A stretch of DNA of 53,372 nucleotides, from assembly GCA_020632695.1 (NCBI GenBank), contig JACKFB010000025.1:1-53372 (forward strand), in the 5' to 3' direction. The stretch's first letter is position 1, and each line of letters begins with the position of its first letter. The notes below the pieces were generated by a model. That model saw nothing but the letters and a program-made list of their open reading frames with translations. It ran no database searches and was not told where the DNA came from. Of this stretch, positions 51,101 to 53,372 are shown in pieces. A program made the position numbers and the translations under genes. This DNA is from Deltaproteobacteria bacterium. GTDB lineage: Bacteria > Myxococcota_A > UBA9042 > PHBI01 > JACKFB01.

Positions 51101-51107
51101 GTACTGA
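48105..51107 (+). CDS. secreted collagen-like protein with DUF7151-type modules and six-blade NHL propeller
   Basis: A 1,000-residue exported protein: signal peptide (about 1-21, ending VAAAS), an N-terminal beta domain (HQGRLTTADGETIDADMSAV, then APYAMVAD), and three short DUF7151-like Cys modules (CANGGVRIDSIDGTSVVCNG near 182). A Gly-X-Y collagen tract of about 250 residues (about 315-566) with many GPMGPQGE and GLDGLDGATGPM units follows. A full DUF7151 module (CNCPWGGVKIDTGLD, then YVCHG) and an Asp/Glu/Pro linker lead into six NHL repeats (about 640-1000), each with YIADYSN-like and VDAQTGIITTVAG-like strands. Each blade has a C-x4-C pair such as CVSAPC. The protein is probably surface-exposed and trimerised by the collagen tract. 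A strong hairpin follows the stop. Confidence 0.88.
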   Translation: MNRIGLTGLAALLLLSSVAAASVPSTLTHQGRLTTADGETIDADMSAVFTIYGSPDGDDVRWQETQRLEIRGSWFTVQLGALTPFGDTFRDGGELWLGVAVDGDDEMLPRSPVGTAPYAMVADDAVGDIHPRTISVNGSVVVDAHGRWVGSPAGLQGPAGEDGEGVTVTEVPPGAACANGGVRIDSIDGTSVVCNGANGPVGPVGPAGPVGPVGPVGAAGDSVVLTSEAEGEHCPHGGVSIRSGFEIVYLCNGAPGSDGHDGLTGAQGEPGASVVASSVAAGEACEFGGARFDVEGFEPTYACNGAPGMAGAEGAEGPMGPQGPQGEPGVQGLQGEAGPMGPQGETGPMGPQGEVGPTGPQGKIGASGPQGPRGAQGEVGPVGPQGPQGEVGLTGPQGEVGPMGPQGPQGPQGEVGLTGPQGEVGPMGPQGEVGLTGPQGEVGPMGPQGPQGEVGLTGSQGEVGPMGPQGPAGLDGLDGATGPMGPQGPAGLDGLDGATGPMGPQGPQGPAGLDGLDGATGPMGPQGPMGLMGPQGPAGLDGATGPMGPMGPQGPQGASGTSGSDGKNSLMAMSAEEAGCNCPWGGVKIDTGLDVDGSGALDTGEIQQTMYVCHGTDGTEGACADPEPDPEPEPEFQNLITTVAGQIKSSCTASPCGDGAAASAAQLSSPSGVAVDAGDNVYIAEYSNHDIRRIDKATGVITTIAGTMKSSCVSAPCGDGGPATEAKLSSPRGIAFDTAGNLYIADFSNHAIRKVDAQTGIITTVAGVLKSACSTATCGEGEMATVAKLNSPTGVYVDANDDIYIADYGNNVVRKVDAQTGIMTTVVGVMKTACSASPCNDGQTATSALLNGPSSVVMDSSGNLFVSEYNNNTIRRVDATTGIVSTVAGVAKLSCSSAPCGDGDAATAARLTSPFALTVDASDNIVFTDSSNSAVRRIDVQSGIITTIAGTLKTSCGTTSCGDGGSPTEALMTNPFGVAYDSTGALYIVEYSNQILRKVY
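49048..49802 (+). repeat. collagen-coding tandem repeat tract
   Basis: Nested direct repeats code Gly-X-Y triplets. The clearest long units begin near 49511, 49565 and 49628 (GGTCCGGCCGGCCTGGACGG core, 54-63 bases each). Shorter 18- to 27-base units (GGTCCGCAGGGTGAGGTCGG) fill the earlier part. Unit lengths are multiples of nine, so copy-number changes keep the triplet phase. Confidence 0.9.
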
Positions 51108-51122
51108 TCCGCAGTGTCCGGT

Positions 51123-51167
51123 CGTCCGTGCTCGCCGTCGCCATCCGGGCGACGGCGAGCACGGACG
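51123..51167 (+). terminator. strong terminator hairpin after the collagen/NHL gene
   Basis: A perfect 20-base-pair stem (left arm CGTCCGTGCTCGCCGTCGCC) closes on the five-base loop ATCCG. It starts 15 bases after the stop. Only a weak pyrimidine stretch (CTTCC) follows, not a T-run. Confidence 0.8.
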
Positions 51168-51212
51168 CTTCCGCTTGACCGGCGCCGCGGCCTTCGTGGT
51201 AGGCCTCCGGGC

Positions 51213-51545
51213 ATGGTCCTCGCCCGCCCGTTCCAGCCCGTCCCCATGCTGCGCATCGCCGCCTTCGTCGAGGGCATCTCGTTTCTGCTGCTGCTCTTCA
51301 TCGCGATGCCGCTCAAGTACCTCTACGACCAGCCCGAGGCGGTGCGCGTCGTCGGCATGGTCCACGGCATGCTCTTCCTGTGGTTCGTCGCCGCGCTCTT
51401 CCGCGCCCACACGGAGCGCGAGTGGGCCCTCGGCGCGTCGCTGCGCGTCTTCGTGGCCTCGCTGCTGCCCTTCGGCTTCCTCTGGATCGACCGCCACCTG
51501 CGCCCGAGCGCGTCGCCGCGGCCCGCCGCACCGCCGACCGCCTGA
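51213..51545 (+). CDS. DUF3817 integral membrane protein
   Basis: A 110-residue membrane protein with three hydrophobic helices. LRIAAFVEGISFLLLLFIAM, then PLKYL, then VVGMVHGMLFLWFVAAL match the DUF3817 family (small membrane proteins, sometimes beside transporter genes; function unknown). The C-terminus is Pro/Ala-rich. ATG 51213 is used; ATG 51246 would remove 11 residues and is also possible. It follows the terminator hairpin and precedes the GST gene on the same strand. Confidence 0.75.
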   Translation: MVLARPFQPVPMLRIAAFVEGISFLLLLFIAMPLKYLYDQPEAVRVVGMVHGMLFLWFVAALFRAHTEREWALGASLRVFVASLLPFGFLWIDRHLRPSASPRPAAPPTA

Positions 51546-51570
51546 CCCGGGTGCAGCCGCGCAGCCGCTC

Positions 51571-51579
51571 TGCTAGCAT
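51571..51579 (+). promoter_or_regulatory. TGCTAGCAT element directly before GST gene
   Basis: TGCTAGCAT ends six bases before the GST ATG. If it is a -10 element, transcription would begin at about the A of the ATG and give a leaderless message. It is identical to the elements at 13843 and 22462. No clear -35. Confidence 0.35.
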
Positions 51580-51585
51580 CGGCGC

Positions 51586-52266
51586 ATGAACGCCAGCATC
51601 ACGCTCTACACCTCCTCCTTCTCCCAGAACGCCCTCCGCCCGGAGCTGGCCCTGCTCGAGAAGGGGCTGCCCTTCCGCAAGGTCGAGGTGGACCTCCTCC
51701 AGGGCGAGCACCAGCGCCCGCCGCTCTCCGACCTGACGCCGCGTCGCCAGGTGCCCACGCTGGTCTACGGCACCGGCGCCGAGGACATCGTCGTCTACGA
51801 GAGCATCGCGACGCTGTACTTCCTCGAGGACATGCACCCGGAGCCGGCGCTGATGCCGCCGCTGGCCGACCCGCGCCGCCGCGCCCTCGCCCACATGCGC
51901 ATCGCCGAGTTCCAGGCCAAGCTCGACCCCAAGAACATCTTCGGCTCGGTGGCCTTTCGCCGGCAGGGGCGCGAGCAGCTCGGCTCGCGCGTCGACGACC
52001 TCGTCGCCGAGCTCTCACGCTGGGACGCCTACCTGGAGGGCCAGTCCTGGCTGGCCGGCGACCGCTTCACCCTGGCCGACATCGCCGTCTTCCCGCTGCT
52101 GATGCACTTCGAGGCGCTGGGCTTCGACTTCGCCGCCCGCACCCCGGCCCTGGGCGCCTACGTGGCGCGCTGCAAGGCCCGTCCGTCGGTGCAGGCCTCC
52201 GGCTGGCTCGACAGCTTCGCCGCCTTCGTCAGCCAGCGCGCGCCCGAGCCCGTCCTGGCCGACTGA
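51586..52266 (+). CDS. glutathione S-transferase family protein
   Basis: A 226-residue two-domain GST. The N-terminal thioredoxin fold begins ITLYTSSFSQNALRPELALL and has the cis-Pro segment PRRQVPTLVYG and the glutathione-binding segment VVYESIATLYFLED. The helical C-terminal domain includes the conserved FTLADIAVFPLL. Members conjugate glutathione to electrophiles or reduce substrates; the specific substrate is unknown. There is no Shine-Dalgarno sequence before the ATG, consistent with a possibly leaderless message. Confidence 0.92.
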   Translation: MNASITLYTSSFSQNALRPELALLEKGLPFRKVEVDLLQGEHQRPPLSDLTPRRQVPTLVYGTGAEDIVVYESIATLYFLEDMHPEPALMPPLADPRRRALAHMRIAEFQAKLDPKNIFGSVAFRRQGREQLGSRVDDLVAELSRWDAYLEGQSWLAGDRFTLADIAVFPLLMHFEALGFDFAARTPALGAYVARCKARPSVQASGWLDSFAAFVSQRAPEPVLAD

Positions 52267-52345
52267 GCCTCCTGAGCCGGGCCGGCCACCACCGCCGCCT
52301 CGCCGCCCTGACTCGCCGACCCGTCCCGCCGACCCGGAGCGCCCC

Positions 52346-52906
52346 GTGGGCATCATCTTCGACCCCGACGTCCTGGGCCAGGTCGTGCGCGAGCACCTGG
52401 GCCCCGACCTCGACCCCATGTTCGACGGCATCACCCAGGGCCTGGCCCAGCGCTACCCCGGCCACATCCACACCGGCCCCCGCCGCTGGATCTTCAACAA
52501 CGCCGGCGGCGCCATGGGCCAGATGGCGCTGCTCCACTGCTCGCTGACCGAGTACGTCCTGCTCTTCGGCAGCCCCATCGGCACCGAGGGCCACTCCGGC
52601 CGCTACGCCACCGACGTCTACGACTGGACCCTGGCGGGCAAGATGTGGACCTACGTCGAGGGCGACCTCCAGCGCCAGGAGTACCTCCCCGGCTCCCTGG
52701 CCTTCCTGGGCCGCAACCAGGCCAAGGGCTACCGCGCCGTCGACGCGCTCTGGGTCCTCGAGTACTCCCGCGGCCCCATCCCCAGCATGCTCCCCTTCGG
52801 CCTGGCCGATAGCCTCCTCAGCACCCTCGACCTCCGCGCTGTGGGCCGCACCGTCTGGTCCTACGCCCGCATGGTCACCGCCGAGCTGGCGAAGGGAAAG
52901 CTCTGA
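52346..52906 (+). CDS. ERG2/sigma-1 receptor family protein (sterol isomerase-like)
   Basis: A 186-residue protein closely matching the eukaryotic ERG2 (C-8 sterol isomerase)/sigma-1 receptor family. NNAGGAMGQMALLHCSLTEY (51-70), VLLFG, then EGHSGRY (81-87), LWVLEYSRGPIPSMLPFGLA (135-154) and WSYAR correspond to the human segments around GHSGRY and the EYGRG site. Asp93 and Glu139 align by spacing with human Asp126 and Glu172, the ligand/catalytic acids, as I recall them. The N-terminal transmembrane helix of the eukaryotic proteins is absent. GTG 52346 has GGAG seven bases upstream. It is convergent with a ceramidase-family gene. A sterol-related or lipid-related role is likely. Confidence 0.88.
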   Translation: MGIIFDPDVLGQVVREHLGPDLDPMFDGITQGLAQRYPGHIHTGPRRWIFNNAGGAMGQMALLHCSLTEYVLLFGSPIGTEGHSGRYATDVYDWTLAGKMWTYVEGDLQRQEYLPGSLAFLGRNQAKGYRAVDALWVLEYSRGPIPSMLPFGLADSLLSTLDLRAVGRTVWSYARMVTAELAKGKL

Positions 52907-52933
52907 GAGCCTCCGCCGCCGCCCCCGGGCCGT

Positions 52934-53372
52934 TCAGGCCGGATCGCGCGGCGCGGCGGTGGCTCGCACCAGGGGGGCAGGGGCGCTGAGGCTCAGGCTG
53001 GGGGCGGCCTGGCGCAGGGTCCAGCGGTCGTGCAGGGCAAAGAGGATCCAGGTGTAGGTGCCGACGAGCGAGGTCAGGTGGAACCAGGCGTGGGGTTGGA
53101 TGGCCTGGAAGGCGGCGTCGCAGGGGAGGCTGCGCTCGGGGATCCACATGAGGAACAGCCCGCCCAGATACGCGCCCGAGGAGCCCCAGTAGAGGCGGCG
53201 GATGAGGGCGTCCTGGTGCTGGCGGTAGGCCAGGTTCCACGAGCGCAGGACGATGTAGGCGACGATGCTGGCGTAGGTGGCGATGAAGAAGGCGAAGTAG
53301 GACTCGAGCGTGAAGTAGGCGGCGGTGAAGGCCATGGCGTAGGCGAGCAGGCCCAGGCGCCAGCGGTGGCGG
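52934..53372 (-). CDS. ceramidase-family membrane protein, partial at right edge
   Basis: The C-terminal portion (at least 145 residues) of an alkaline-ceramidase-like integral membrane protein; the frame remains open to the window end, so the start is outside. PHAWFHLTSLVGTYTWILFA carries the HxxxH pair that binds the active-site zinc in alkaline ceramidases (family: HAWWH). The preceding helices and LFLMWIPERSLPCD resemble the family too. The enzymes hydrolyse ceramide to sphingosine and fatty acid at membranes. ATG 53335 is internal to this frame and not chosen as start. It is convergent with the ERG2/sigma-1 gene. Confidence 0.78.
   Translation of the reverse strand, partial: RHRWRLGLLAYAMAFTAAYFTLESYFAFFIATYASIVAYIVLRSWNLAYRQHQDALIRRLYWGSSGAYLGGLFLMWIPERSLPCDAAFQAIQPHAWFHLTSLVGTYTWILFALHDRWTLRQAAPSLSLSAPAPLVRATAAPRDPA

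Overview
The window is about 70% GC or higher, packed with genes, and uses mostly G/C-ending codons. It reads as chromosomal DNA from a myxobacterium-like (Myxococcota / former deltaproteobacterial) organism. Support comes from many secreted lipoproteins with low-complexity linkers, Myxococcus-type Cys-rich repeats, MopE-like metal-binding repeats, a MYXO-CTERM-like sorting signal, a kinase-ATPase-cyclase giant signalling protein, and eukaryote-like lipid enzymes. This placement is inferred from gene content only. I saw no tRNA, rRNA, CRISPR array, prophage or transposase gene.

Layout. 1-1446: hexanucleotide repeat at the left edge, one MBL-like hypothetical gene, and an 85-bp tandem repeat that copies the gene's own 3' end. 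1447-8843: outer-membrane biogenesis pair, a lipoprotein-type TamA (TamL-like) overlapping tamB. 8860-10086: minus-strand LOG-family gene followed by a TerB-like/BRCT protein. 10245-13771: an F420-type LLM oxidoreductase, then a minus-strand methyltransferase / polytopic membrane protein / SRPBCC group. 14058-18351: an apparent operon of an RnfD/NqrB-like membrane protein, YbaK, and a lipoprotein fusing a caspase/legumain-like peptidase to a thioredoxin. 18451-22408: a lipoprotein, an ECF sigma factor with an NrsF-type membrane anti-sigma, and divergent tpx.

22619-35890 is one 13.3-kb ORF (up to 4,423 aa). It encodes a giant surface protein (GEVED, DUF11, cadherin-like, Cys-rich, MopE-like, lamin-tail and Cys-laced thrombospondin type 3 domains). 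It reads through a MYXO-CTERM-like signal straight into a second signal-peptide-like helix and an outer-membrane beta-barrel. A 160-bp palindrome lies just inside its 5' end.

35944-41909: lipoproteins, a fatty-acid-hydroxylase-superfamily enzyme with a TetR-type operator upstream, a PilZ-like protein, and a TetR regulator. 41929-47250: Ser/Thr kinase-AAA-TPR-GAF-adenylate cyclase fusion. 47728-51107: small lipoprotein and a collagen-like/NHL propeller protein ending in a strong hairpin. 51213-53372: DUF3817 protein, GST, an ERG2/sigma-1-receptor homologue, and a ceramidase-family gene cut by the right edge.

The strongest leads are the adhesin/barrel polyprotein, the ERG2-sigma1/ceramidase pair, the caspase-thioredoxin lipoprotein, the palindrome inside the giant gene, and the gene-tail tandem repeats.
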